A stretch of 64,000 nucleotides of DNA from Alphaproteobacteria bacterium (GTDB lineage: Bacteria > Pseudomonadota > Alphaproteobacteria > Rhizobiales > CAJQND01), in contig JAAEUE010000392.1 in the NCBI GenBank assembly GCA_024227565.1, positions 61,116-125,115 of the forward strand. The letters run 5' to 3'. Positions 26,656 to 36,242 of the stretch are shown here, piece by piece. Under the pieces are notes generated by a model. That model was not told where the DNA came from and did not search any database. It worked only from the letters and a program-made list of their open reading frames with translations. Every line of letters begins with the position of its first letter. Position 1 is the stretch's first letter. The translations under genes were made by a program, and so were the position numbers.

Positions 26656-27999
26656 ATGTGGTCCAGCAGTAATCTGAAGTTCAGTTCTTTGGAACGGATC
26701 TTGCCAAGTTTGAGGCACAGAACAGGCAGAGGTATGGTTGCCCGGCTAGCGCTTGAATGGTCCCAAAGCATCCTTCGGAACTTAGGGCGCAGCTTCTCTA
26801 AAGATGAGGCAGGCGCTCGTCCGAAGATCCTTTATTACTCTCACAATATGGAATGGCAGGGCGCGCCGAACAGCTTGTTGGAACTGGCGGTCGGCGTAAA
26901 ACGCGATGGCAAGTTTGTTCCGGTTGTTATGACTGCATCGGACGGCCCGTTGACTGCGATCTATGGGGCTGAGGGGATTGGCCAAATCGCCGATCCGAGA
27001 AAGGGGAATCCATTCAAGGACGAGGAGAAATTCGAAACCTACATCTCCAAGCTTACCCGGCAGTTCCGGAGCGCCAAACCAAGCGTCATTCACGCGAACA
27101 CATTGCAGTCCTTTCACGCCGTTGTCGCCGCCAGACGCGCCGGCATTCCAGTCGTCTTTAATGTGAGAGAAAGCGAAAATCCCAATACCTATTTCGACTT
27201 TTTGCCAGAGCCTCTGCGCCAGCACGCCTATGAAACATACAACACGGCTGACAAGCTTGTTTTCGTCTCGCAGACAACGAAATCGGGCTGGGAGAAATCG
27301 GGCCAAAGCAGGGGGTCTGTGGTTGTACAGAATGGTATCGACGTTGGCAGGCTGATGACCCGGGTCTACGGCAATTCGCGGCAACAATCGCGTTTGCGCA
27401 GTTCGATCGCGCCGGACGATGTTGTTGTATTGTCGGTTGGCACTCTGTGCGAGCGTAAGGGACAATTGGACATACTGTACGCGATCTCCAAGTTGCCGCC
27501 GGCGCTCCTGCCGCGCCTCAAGTTCTACTTTTTCGGTTCGAAGCCGAACGAGTATGCGGGGATTTTCCGCTCCACCGTTGAGAGTGTTGTGGAGGCAACG
27601 GGCGTCGAGATTAACGTGTTGGAGGAAAGCCGTACCGAGGCGGATGCCGTCAGGGTTGCGCAGGCCTACCTCAGCGCCGATGTGTTTATTCTATCGTCGC
27701 GGCTTGAAAGCTATCCGCGCACTATCCTTGAGGCGCTGTCTTTTTCTTTGCCGGTCATATCCACACGGTGTTTTGGGGCGTTGGAGATGGTGGAGGAGGG
27801 CAAATCGGGATACTTTTACGATACAGGAGACGCCGCTGAGCTTTCCGATCGGTTGGCGCGGCTCGCTTCCAACGACACAGCGCGGCGCGAGATGGCAAAG
27901 CAGGCCCGAGAGCGCTTTTCTCAATTGCAGTCTTACGACCAGATGCTTGACCAATATCAGGCGATCTATGCCGACCTGATGACCAAAGGTGACGTTTAG
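26656..27999 (+). CDS. Glycosyltransferase, GT4-like (GT-B fold)
   Basis: The N-terminal Rossmann half starts near KILYYSHNMEWQGAPNSLLELA, and the C-terminal half has the GT4 landmarks VLSVGTLCERKGQLDIL and the donor-binding motif SRLESYPRTILEALSFSLPVI (E-x7-E type). The protein would have about 447 residues from ATG 26656. TTG 26620 or ATG 26734 are alternatives; none has a strong ribosome site, and the conserved domain begins well after all three. Its stop is directly followed by the next ATG (28000), so the two glycosyltransferases are one unit. Donor and acceptor sugars cannot be read from the sequence. Confidence 0.85.
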   Translation: MWSSSNLKFSSLERILPSLRHRTGRGMVARLALEWSQSILRNLGRSFSKDEAGARPKILYYSHNMEWQGAPNSLLELAVGVKRDGKFVPVVMTASDGPLTAIYGAEGIGQIADPRKGNPFKDEEKFETYISKLTRQFRSAKPSVIHANTLQSFHAVVAARRAGIPVVFNVRESENPNTYFDFLPEPLRQHAYETYNTADKLVFVSQTTKSGWEKSGQSRGSVVVQNGIDVGRLMTRVYGNSRQQSRLRSSIAPDDVVVLSVGTLCERKGQLDILYAISKLPPALLPRLKFYFFGSKPNEYAGIFRSTVESVVEATGVEINVLEESRTEADAVRVAQAYLSADVFILSSRLESYPRTILEALSFSLPVISTRCFGALEMVEEGKSGYFYDTGDAAELSDRLARLASNDTARREMAKQARERFSQLQSYDQMLDQYQAIYADLMTKGDV

Positions 28000-29580
28000 A
28001 TGAAGCTGTCCATCCTGGTGGCCTCGCGCTCGGTCAAGCATATTTTAGCCCTTCTTGACGCCCTGGGTGCAGCAGATCTGCCCTATATGTTTGAGGTTCT
28101 GATTTCCTGGTCTGGAGCATCCAGCGTGTTGAGCAAACTCAAGGTTTTCCAGAACCGTTCGGTAGTGATCATTGAACAGAAGCCGGCTCATTATTCATCT
28201 GACACAAACGCGCTGGCGAGAACGGCTAAAGGTGAGTTTCTGTTGTTGTTGAAAGACGGGGTGATCCCCGATAGCGGCGCCGTTGCCGCGGCGATGGACG
28301 CGATCAGCTCAGATTATATTGGCATTGTCGGCGCCAATTTGCGTTCCCACGAAGGCCAATTGAGCCATGCCGGCGTGTTGTTCAATGAAAAGTGCGAGCC
28401 GTATATCCGGACCCACCGAGGGGCCAGCTGGACCGATGAGCGCGTCAGGAACGACATGTTTGTGCCCGCGGTGTCCGGCGCGTTTTTGCTGGTGTCGCGC
28501 GAGGAGTTTACTGAAATTGGGTTTGATGAGGACCTTGATGTTGCCGGCGAAGACATCTTCTTTTGTTTGGAGTACCGCAGGAAATTCGGAAAAGAAATTC
28601 TATATGTGGCCGGCGCGTCCGCGGTCCAGACCAACGGGGCCACAAGGCGAGCCGGTAGTGCTCTGCCGCCTTCGTCCGGCCTTGCAAAAATCACTTCGTT
28701 GGCCTGCGAACAGGTGAAGGGCGAGCGGGGTTGCGTGATGCGAAAACCTGGAGTGCGCATCATCACAGAGCAGCCCGGGTGGATATTGCATCGCAAGGCA
28801 ACCGAAGTTCAAAGGCACTTGGGAAATGTAAAAATCAACGAAGATTGGCCCGAGGCCGACATCCATTATTTCATCAATTATGGGATGATGCTTGAACGCC
28901 CTCCCAGCGGGATCGTCGTGGCGAACTTCACGCACTATGATCCAGACCATCTTGGAGATCGCTTTGTTGACGTTGCCAAAAACGTAGATCACTGCATTGC
29001 GGTGTCTCGGGCAACAGCAGATCAACTCCGTGCACTCGGCATTCCGAAAGAAAAGATTTCGGTCATTCTGGTTGGTGCCGACACCCGGTTTGAGCCAAGA
29101 TTGACCCTCGGTGTTGTCGGGCGGCCGTATAAGGGCGGCCGCAAAGGCGAAGATATTGTTCGTAACTTAGCAAAAGACTCAGAGATCGCCGCAAAAACGC
29201 GACTGGTGGCTGCAAACTCCGGCTGGGATTTGCCTGTTTGGGACTTTGATGACATGGCCGACTTCTATCGGTCGATTGATTATTTGCTCGTTCCAAGCCG
29301 TTTGGAGGGCGGACCTGTGCCGTTTATGGAGGCCTTGGCCTGTGGCACGCTGGCCATTGCGCCCCCTGTCGGGGTCGTGCCTCAGTTTCCACATGTTGGA
29401 TATCCGGCGGGCGACCATCAAGCGCTGCGAGACACGATCTTGCGCTTAGCAGATGAGCATCTGTCTTACCGTGAACACCTTTCCTCGCGGATGTTCGGGC
29501 TTGATTGGTACGGTTGGGCCGCTGAACACGACAAGGTGTTTAGAGGCCTGATGTACAAGATCCACGGGCCGGGTTGGTGA
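28000..29580 (+). CDS. Two-module glycosyltransferase: GT2-like plus GT-B half
   Basis: Residues 1 to about 225 resemble a GT-A (GT2) domain: MKLSILVASRS, RTAKGEFLLLLKDGVIPD at the usual DxD-region position, and GAFLLVSREEFTEIGFDEDL with AGEDIFFCLEYRR as the acceptor-side motif. After a linker, residues about 285-526 resemble a GT-B glycosyltransferase (CIAVSRATADQLRALGIPKEK, LGVVGRPYKGGRKGEDIV, SRLEGGPVPFMEALACG). The second module is clearly related to the first module of the convergent 1198-residue protein (GVVGRTYHTGRKGEHLL, EGGPVPLFEALAAG). The usual DxD is replaced by LKDGV, so the GT-A module may be weak or use another residue. Confidence 0.78.
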   Translation: MKLSILVASRSVKHILALLDALGAADLPYMFEVLISWSGASSVLSKLKVFQNRSVVIIEQKPAHYSSDTNALARTAKGEFLLLLKDGVIPDSGAVAAAMDAISSDYIGIVGANLRSHEGQLSHAGVLFNEKCEPYIRTHRGASWTDERVRNDMFVPAVSGAFLLVSREEFTEIGFDEDLDVAGEDIFFCLEYRRKFGKEILYVAGASAVQTNGATRRAGSALPPSSGLAKITSLACEQVKGERGCVMRKPGVRIITEQPGWILHRKATEVQRHLGNVKINEDWPEADIHYFINYGMMLERPPSGIVVANFTHYDPDHLGDRFVDVAKNVDHCIAVSRATADQLRALGIPKEKISVILVGADTRFEPRLTLGVVGRPYKGGRKGEDIVRNLAKDSEIAAKTRLVAANSGWDLPVWDFDDMADFYRSIDYLLVPSRLEGGPVPFMEALACGTLAIAPPVGVVPQFPHVGYPAGDHQALRDTILRLADEHLSYREHLSSRMFGLDWYGWAAEHDKVFRGLMYKIHGPGW

Positions 29581-29590
29581 ACCGGACAAG

Positions 29591-32500
29591 TTATGATCTT
29601 TGCAGGAGGTCTTGGGCCAGGCCCTCCCAGGAAGGGAATTCCAGATCGGCGATTTCCTGCTCAAAGCTTTCTCTCATTTTTGGGCTTTGGATGAACGACT
29701 GCAGGGTTTCCACCCAACCGTAGAAGTCATCTGGCGGCAGGTTGATCAAGGCGCCGCAATCAGTCTCTTGTACCGAGGGGACTGTGTTTGAGGCAATGCA
29801 GATCTTACCGGCGGACAGGCTTTCCAGAGGTGGGAAACCCCACCCTTCAGAGCGGGAGGGATAGACGGTAAACATACATCGCTCATAAAGCTGATTGACC
29901 TCCTGATCGCTGAGGTCTTGAACAAGCTCGATGCCCTCTTCTGCCAGTTGGGCTTTCCCTGAAGGGTCTCTTAGGTGTTCAAAACCGCGCTGCGGGCTGC
30001 CAACCAACAGAAGTTTCGGGAATGTGGCAAAGGCCGACGCAGGCACACGCTTGCGCAACTCCCTCCAGACCTCGATGAGGAACTTATGGTTTTTCCGGTC
30101 GTTTATGGAGGAGACATAAACCACTGGCGGAACCCCCCCGCACATTTGGGAAACTTCCTTGGACAGCTTGAGCGAGGGGGCTGCGCTGCGGGACTTGGGA
30201 ATTCCAACCCGTATGAGTTTGACCTTGCAATCCAGCTTTTCACTTTTGATCAGGTTTTGTACTGAGCGGAAGACCGCGTGTGAGGTGGCGAGCAATGTGT
30301 GGGCCACACGAAGCAGAGTTATCAATCGCCTGCGGTAGTCTTGCCTTGCCTTGTTCGGGAAGGAATTGACATCTGTCACGTAGAGAATGTCGTGGATGAG
30401 CACATGGAGAGATAAATCATTGATCTCCACGAAGCTCACAAGGTCCGAGAGCTGGCGTTCGTTTGAAATCCAGGGTTGCCCAAACAGAAATAGCCGGTCT
30501 CCGGCAATCAACGGGAAGCGGGTCGGAACGCTGTCATAGGTTACCATCGGGAGCTGATCGCCAGCTCCTTGAGCCACTGGGATGATCGGGCTTGAAACCG
30601 GCAGTTGGCCCGGTTTCCAGTGAATGCGCCTTAGGAAATCATGTTGCGGCGGTATCTCAAGTTTAAACGTGGGCCAGAAGATCTTGACCGACTTGATCGC
30701 AAGGTTTTGCGGTTTGCCACGCAGGCCAAACACGCCGTACTTTAGCAGAGTTCGGAAGATTTGGCCGTTTGTCATTTTCCGAATTTCAGGTGCCCGCACG
30801 GGCGCCTTGCCGGTTAAGCCATCACCGCCCAGCTGTTGGGGATCATACTTTGCGCGCGCGACTGAAGGCACCACGTCTTCAGGAACCTGCCGGCTGTTTG
30901 CTAGGCTCGGAAACGTTTGGGCCCGCACCATGTGCGCGGGCACCTGCACATAGGCGCGCAGAGGGCTGTTCCACAAAACGCATTTCGTGTTCGGGGCGAG
31001 TGCCAGCATCTGCTCAAGAATGGACGATTCCAAAGCCGTCACGCCAGTATGGTGCAGGCCATTGTGGAGGCTGTGTGCCAGATGGGTGACGTCGATCGTA
31101 TCGGGGGTAGGCGCATGTGGCGTGGAGCTGGCCTTGGGAGGAGTAATCTCCTCGTAAAGAGCGATGGTCTCTGCCACGTGCCGCTTAATGTCAAAGCGAG
31201 CAACACAATGGTCAGATCGTTCTTGTCGTTGTTGAGGTGTCTCTGGGGATTTGAGTTCCTCTTCAATTGCGAACCGCAACCCCTCCAGGTCAGCAGGGTG
31301 AAAGTATTTTGCAAGCTCCCCAAAATGTTCCTTCTCAGAAGACATTGTGCTCAGGAACAGGGGCGTTCCAGCCGCTCCGGCTTCCAAGGCTACGAGTGGC
31401 GCACCCTCGGCCCAGCTTGTTAAAATCAGTGCCTTTGCCGCCTTGCAGGCAGAGGCCAGCATTTCCCGGTCGCTTGTGCGGTCAATGTGGATGAAGTTCT
31501 CGCCGCCCCAGCGCTTGACCTGTTCCAGGTAGTCCTTGTTCCCGGCATGGCCGATACAGACCAGAGGTATGTTCAGCTCGCGAAGAGCGAATGCGGCGAG
31601 GGCCTGATTTTTGCGTCCCTCAATTCGCCCCACAATCAGGAGGAAGTCGGATAGACCATAGCGATCCGTGAACAGCTTAGGATTTGCGGTTGCAAAAATA
31701 TCGGTTTCCACACCGTTGCGGATGAGACGCGAGCTCTTGGGAACGATGTTCAAAGACGCCAGGAAAGCTTTTTCGTACTCGCTTAGGAATACCACGCAAT
31801 CGCTTTGCGCAACGCCCCGGGCCAAGTGATCGAAATGTTCATCTGCACCTTGCAGTGGGGCCGTATTCGCCGACCATTCCGCCGTTCGGGCGCGTACCTG
31901 GGCAACAAGCCGCGTCAATTGGGCGGCGGAGGAGCAGTGCTTGAGCATGTCGGGCACAACGCCTTCAAAAAATGCCCGCGCGCTGAGGTTCAATGCAATC
32001 GGCGAATAGACAACGGGTACGCCGGAACGCCGCGCCGCGGCGATTTCCGTGAGCGCTGACTTGATCGGCCACGAGTTAAAAATATGGGCTGCCTGTGGCA
32101 TCTCGCTTAGTTCGGCGGCGGCCTCGTCGAATGTGGCTGCAATCAGGCTATGGCCCCCACGCTCCGTGACCGTAGAGTGGATTGCGCCAATGCGTGTGGT
32201 TGGGCCACCCTTGGAGGTTTTTTCGGTTCCATGTGAAATGATCGCAACGCGCGGTAGCGGAGACTTGGTTGACCGCGCCGCCGCTTTTAACCTCTTGGCA
32301 CGGTTGGCCGGTTTTCTCTTTTCAATCTGCTCTATGAAACAATCGACATGCGATTGGCCAAATCGGCGCCAGGTCATTCCATCCACTGATTTGCGCAGCT
32401 CAAATTTGTCGTTCCGCAGCCTCTCAATCACACGTTTAAGATCCGCGCGATTGCCCTTCTTAAACGGGATATGTGGAAAATCTTCAACGCACCCAACATC

Positions 32501-33187
32501 TGATGCGATAACATTGCATCCGGCAGCCAGGGCCTCGAAAAGCGGCACAGGTCCACCTTCAATTGTGGCCGGTATCAACAGGTAATCAATCGACTGGTAA
32601 AAGGCCGCCAGGTCTTGCTCGGTAGATGCCACGGGCCATCCCGATCCGGTGAACATGAACTCCACATTGTCCAAGCCCATCGCCGGCGCGAGAAGATGCT
32701 CGCCCTTCCGGCCAGTATGATAGGTCCGGCCCACAACACCGATCTTCAGCTTTGGCTCATAAGTCTCCAGATCAACCCCGTGGTAGATGACGTTCACATC
32801 TTTAACGCCGCGTCGACAAAGCAGTTTTTGATAACGTTTGGCCGGACACAGGCAGAAATCGGCTTCCTTGGCCTTCTCGATAAAATTGCTTTTTGCTGGC
32901 TCAACCTGCTCCTGATGAGTGAACCAGGATCCCACCAAGCTCCCTCTAACCTTTCGCTGCTTGGAATAGGGCAGGAAATAGGTCAGGTCGGCATTGCCGG
33001 TCGGCTTGTCCAATACGGAGGTGGAGATGCCCAGCTCAGACGCCACCGCGGCCTCGTGGATCTCGTTGGCAAGTTTCTCTAATATCCACCCGCGATCTGC
33101 TGGAATCAATTCAACGACATAGTTGGTTTTCGCGTTGGGTGTTCTTGATCTGGCAGGCAAAAGATTGTGTTCAACAAGTTGATCCAT
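29591..33187 (-). CDS. Three-module glycosyltransferase (1198 residues)
   Basis: Three successive glycosyltransferase regions can be read. Module 1 (about 1-300): NVIYHGVDLETY, GVVGRTYHTGRKGEHLL, LLIPATIEGGPVPLFEALAAG. Module 2 (about 310-690): VAIISHGTEKTSKGGPTTRIG, SSRLIRNGVETDIF, LLIVGRIEGRKNQALA, LTSWAEGAPLVALEAGAAG. Module 3 (about 705-1198): HHTGVTALESSILEQM, VYVSSINDRKNHKFLIEVW, VYPSRSEGWGFPPLESLSAG. Modules 2 and 3 each carry a complete GT4-type donor site; module 1 appears to be a shorter GT-B. Such fused enzymes add several sugars in a row to one acceptor. It ends ten bases from the convergent 526-residue glycosyltransferase. Confidence 0.82.
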   Translation of the reverse strand: MDQLVEHNLLPARSRTPNAKTNYVVELIPADRGWILEKLANEIHEAAVASELGISTSVLDKPTGNADLTYFLPYSKQRKVRGSLVGSWFTHQEQVEPAKSNFIEKAKEADFCLCPAKRYQKLLCRRGVKDVNVIYHGVDLETYEPKLKIGVVGRTYHTGRKGEHLLAPAMGLDNVEFMFTGSGWPVASTEQDLAAFYQSIDYLLIPATIEGGPVPLFEALAAGCNVIASDVGCVEDFPHIPFKKGNRADLKRVIERLRNDKFELRKSVDGMTWRRFGQSHVDCFIEQIEKRKPANRAKRLKAAARSTKSPLPRVAIISHGTEKTSKGGPTTRIGAIHSTVTERGGHSLIAATFDEAAAELSEMPQAAHIFNSWPIKSALTEIAAARRSGVPVVYSPIALNLSARAFFEGVVPDMLKHCSSAAQLTRLVAQVRARTAEWSANTAPLQGADEHFDHLARGVAQSDCVVFLSEYEKAFLASLNIVPKSSRLIRNGVETDIFATANPKLFTDRYGLSDFLLIVGRIEGRKNQALAAFALRELNIPLVCIGHAGNKDYLEQVKRWGGENFIHIDRTSDREMLASACKAAKALILTSWAEGAPLVALEAGAAGTPLFLSTMSSEKEHFGELAKYFHPADLEGLRFAIEEELKSPETPQQRQERSDHCVARFDIKRHVAETIALYEEITPPKASSTPHAPTPDTIDVTHLAHSLHNGLHHTGVTALESSILEQMLALAPNTKCVLWNSPLRAYVQVPAHMVRAQTFPSLANSRQVPEDVVPSVARAKYDPQQLGGDGLTGKAPVRAPEIRKMTNGQIFRTLLKYGVFGLRGKPQNLAIKSVKIFWPTFKLEIPPQHDFLRRIHWKPGQLPVSSPIIPVAQGAGDQLPMVTYDSVPTRFPLIAGDRLFLFGQPWISNERQLSDLVSFVEINDLSLHVLIHDILYVTDVNSFPNKARQDYRRRLITLLRVAHTLLATSHAVFRSVQNLIKSEKLDCKVKLIRVGIPKSRSAAPSLKLSKEVSQMCGGVPPVVYVSSINDRKNHKFLIEVWRELRKRVPASAFATFPKLLLVGSPQRGFEHLRDPSGKAQLAEEGIELVQDLSDQEVNQLYERCMFTVYPSRSEGWGFPPLESLSAGKICIASNTVPSVQETDCGALINLPPDDFYGWVETLQSFIQSPKMRESFEQEIADLEFPSWEGLAQDLLQRS

Positions 33188-33472
33188 TTATCTCTCGGCT
33201 CTGATGAGAATTCGATGATGTTCTTGTTCTGCGTACTTCGGCCAAATCTATAGATATGTACTTGTCATGGATGATCCCCGTGAGTTGCTGTGATGTTCCA
33301 CATGCAGGAGGCCGTCTATTGAAGGCCAAAAGCATGAGCGCCGCCCGCGCCCCATCGCACTCCCGGGGAGGCTATCGAACTCCGATGTCGCTACTATGGC
33401 GGAATTGGGAAACAGGCCCAGGGCACGTCGCTTTGTTGCCACTTTTAGTTTGTTTTTCCCGATCATCGCAGC

Positions 33473-34483
33473 CTAGTCATGAATTGCCAAACGAATGCCA
33501 AGCCCAGGCCTGATGGTCGGGTGCATGCGCCACTCTCCACTTTTGCCAAGAAGGTCAAACACCACTCGGTACGCTCCAGCCGGAAGTTCCTTTGTGGGGA
33601 GATCCATCATAAAGTGATGTGGTATGTCCGGCTCGAACCGGCTGATTGTCAGCTCTACCTGGTGTTCGGCGGTCGTCGTGGACGGATCATCCTCACGCAC
33701 CACGCGAACCCCCACGATCGGGGTGCCCTGATCCTCCGGGTTTTCGGGCCAGGGATCGATGCCTTCATTCGTGAAGCGCACTTCAACTGTCACTGCGTCA
33801 CCGCTGGTGATGCGGTTTTGAAACTTGAGGGGTCCAATCGAAAACATCGGACCTTTGGATCTCTTTGCAGCATCAAACTCGGCTGACAGCCGTTTCAACT
33901 GAGCCGCCACTGCATTTGTGCCAGGAACCAGGTGTTCCGGCGGAAGCACGCACCAGAAAAAATCAACCGTGATGAGTTCGCGCCCCAATCGTTCAGCGAC
34001 CCGTCTGGCCCCGTTTTGAACGTCGGCAAATCTTGGCCGGTAATCGTCACCGCACACAATGCCTTCCGGCTTGAGTTTCGAGGTCCAGAAATCAAGATTT
34101 TGGGAGAACACCGGGTCATCGTGCACGGCGTCCTCGTAATAAAGATCTATGTCCTTGTCCCAACCTTGGAAATCCCTAGGGCTAAAGCCCTTGTGCGCCG
34201 TCAGGTTTTCGCAGTCTTTGGTGAATTCCTGGAACTGCTCCAAGCCATATTTGATTCCCAACTGCTGCTCGATAACACGAACGCCTTCGTTCCCAACCCA
34301 CGGGTCGATGCAGTTCACAGAGACGAACGGATCAACGCTCTTTGCCCAGGCCCAACTAGAGCGCCCAAACAATGAGCCCACTTCTATAACCGTGCCATCC
34401 TTGGGGACCAGCGAGGCCACCAGCTCTATCGCTTTGAGTTGAGTCTCTGAAACCTGGCCAGGTATATCTAGGTTGTAAGGCAT
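33473..34483 (-). CDS. Class I methyltransferase with C-terminal beta-sandwich-like domain
   Basis: Residues 1 to about 200 form a Methyltransf_24-like domain: GTVIEVGSLFGRSSWAWA (motif I), VNCIDPWVG, KDIDLYYEDAVHDDPVFSQNLDFW and GIVCGDDYRPRFADV. Residues about 225-336 are rich in alternating beta-type residues (GDAVTVEVRFTNEG, VGVRVVRED, LPAGAYRVVFDLL), similar in style to the C-terminal carbohydrate-recognition domain of Wzt-type O-antigen ABC proteins. That similarity is judged by eye. It lies between the three-module glycosyltransferase (285 empty bases away) and manC on the same strand, suggesting a role in capping or modifying a glycan. Confidence 0.72.
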   Translation of the reverse strand: MPYNLDIPGQVSETQLKAIELVASLVPKDGTVIEVGSLFGRSSWAWAKSVDPFVSVNCIDPWVGNEGVRVIEQQLGIKYGLEQFQEFTKDCENLTAHKGFSPRDFQGWDKDIDLYYEDAVHDDPVFSQNLDFWTSKLKPEGIVCGDDYRPRFADVQNGARRVAERLGRELITVDFFWCVLPPEHLVPGTNAVAAQLKRLSAEFDAAKRSKGPMFSIGPLKFQNRITSGDAVTVEVRFTNEGIDPWPENPEDQGTPIVGVRVVREDDPSTTTAEHQVELTISRFEPDIPHHFMMDLPTKELPAGAYRVVFDLLGKSGEWRMHPTIRPGLGIRLAIHD

Positions 34484-34599
34484 GGTGCTCTGGTTTTGCT
34501 TTCGGCCGCGCGATGGTGGCGATCAAGTTTCGAATCATACTTACCCCGTCCATCCGTCTGCTTCGTATGTACAAAATTGGATAGTGGGTCAGTTTGTGG

Positions 34600-36036
34600 C
34601 TATGGCTCTACTCGTTCCATGCGGCCATACTTATCGTCGAGGCGGACGATGTCGTCCTCGCCGAGGTATGTGCCGCATTGCACTTCAATGAGCTCAAGCG
34701 GATCGGTGCCCGGGTTCTCCAGCCGGTGTACGGCGCCTAGAGGGATGTAGGTGCTTTGGTTCTCTTTGAGCGTGAAGACCTGGTCGTCGCAGGTGACGAG
34801 CGCTGTTCCGGTCACCACCACCCAATGTTCCGACCGGTGATGATGATATTGCAAGGAGAGGACGCAGCCCGGCTTGACGGTGATCCGCTTGACCTGAAAG
34901 CCCGGTCCCAGATCAATTCGTTCAAACGCCCCCCACGGCCTGTTGATCTTGCGATGGTCGATCACTTCTTCCCGGTTTTCGTCTTTTAGAGCAGCAACGA
35001 TTTGCTTCATTCCGTCCGCCCCGCTCTGGGACGTCACGAGAAGCGCGTCCGGCGTGTCCACGATCATCAAATCATTCACGCCCGCCGTCACTGTAAGTTT
35101 GTGGGGACTGCGCACGAACACATTGCTGCAGTCGTGCACCTTTGCATCCCCTTCAATCTGATTGCCTGCCGCATCAGCGTTCGAAAGGTCCGAGAGCGTG
35201 CTCCACGAGCCCACATCGCTCCAATATGCCTCCAACGGCACCATGCCCACGTGAGAATATTTCTCCAGAACTGCATAGTCGATAGAGTCTGCCCGGCAGG
35301 CGGAAAAAGCTTCGGCGTCCAAATTCAACACGTGTCCGTCCGACTTGGCATCACCAACAGCGTCGGCGCATGATGCGTGAATGTCCGGAGCGAACGTCTT
35401 CAAGGCATCTACCAGAACCGATGCCTTCACAACGAAGATACCTGCGTTCCATCTTGCACCTTCCTTGATGAGAGTTTCTGCAAGCTCTGGATCTGGCTTT
35501 TCGACAAAACTTTTCACCCAGGCCGCGCCCGCAGGCAACGGCAGGTCATCACCAGGGACCATATAGCCGTAAGCACTGGTCGGTCTTTCCGGTTTTACCC
35601 CCAGTGTCATCAGCAAATCTGACCCGGCTCCTTCAATTGCAAGGCTAACGGCATCAGCAAATGCACCCAGATCATTGCACACATGGTCTGCCGGTAAACA
35701 CACGAGTGTTGCATCAGGAGATACGTTGGAAATGTTAATTGCGGCGCATCCCAGAGCCGCCGCGGTGTTCCTTGCGACCGGCTCGAGAATGATCGTTGAT
35801 GAAGCCCCGGCCTTTTCAATCGCATCAGAAACCGGAAAGCGATATGCCTCGTTGGCGACGCACACCACATGGTTCACCCCTGGAATATGGAGAGATCGCT
35901 TAAGGGTAAGGTCAAACAGGCTTTCATTGTTCAGGAGGGGGATAAATTGCTTTGGGTGGTTCTTACGGCTCAAAGGCCATAGGCGCGTGCCTGAACCGCC
36001 GCACATTAGGACTGGAAAGACGTCACCGTTACTCAT
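34600..36036 (-). CDS. manC: Mannose-1-phosphate guanylyltransferase / mannose-6-phosphate isomerase
   Basis: This bifunctional protein makes GDP-mannose. The N-terminal pyrophosphorylase has VLMCGGSGTRLWPLSR and HPKQFIPL, then VEKPDPELAETLI. The C-terminal cupin isomerase has PWGAFERIDLGPGFQVKRI, SLQYHHHRSEHWVVVTG, IPLGAVHRLENPG and the end GEDDIVRLDDKYGR. ATG 36036 (MSNGDVFPVLMCGG) is preferred to GTG 36051 on family N-terminus. The length of 478 residues is normal. GDP-mannose or a derived sugar is presumably used by the adjacent glycosyltransferases. Confidence 0.93.
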   Translation of the reverse strand: MSNGDVFPVLMCGGSGTRLWPLSRKNHPKQFIPLLNNESLFDLTLKRSLHIPGVNHVVCVANEAYRFPVSDAIEKAGASSTIILEPVARNTAAALGCAAINISNVSPDATLVCLPADHVCNDLGAFADAVSLAIEGAGSDLLMTLGVKPERPTSAYGYMVPGDDLPLPAGAAWVKSFVEKPDPELAETLIKEGARWNAGIFVVKASVLVDALKTFAPDIHASCADAVGDAKSDGHVLNLDAEAFSACRADSIDYAVLEKYSHVGMVPLEAYWSDVGSWSTLSDLSNADAAGNQIEGDAKVHDCSNVFVRSPHKLTVTAGVNDLMIVDTPDALLVTSQSGADGMKQIVAALKDENREEVIDHRKINRPWGAFERIDLGPGFQVKRITVKPGCVLSLQYHHHRSEHWVVVTGTALVTCDDQVFTLKENQSTYIPLGAVHRLENPGTDPLELIEVQCGTYLGEDDIVRLDDKYGRMERVEP

Positions 36037-36242
36037 GCGTTTTTTGACCACAGTACTTTGGTGAACTGCAACAGCCCAAGTTGGACATGTCGACTTCGCA
36101 GCTGGTCATCATCACTAGCGGCAAAATATGACTTCTCAGGGGCCATTGGCAAAGAGCTGCTCAGCAATATTCACAACGTCGCGGCGTGGCGATATGATCG
36201 CGCCTTGACGGGCGGAATCAAAATCGCAGGAGAAGTGTTTAA

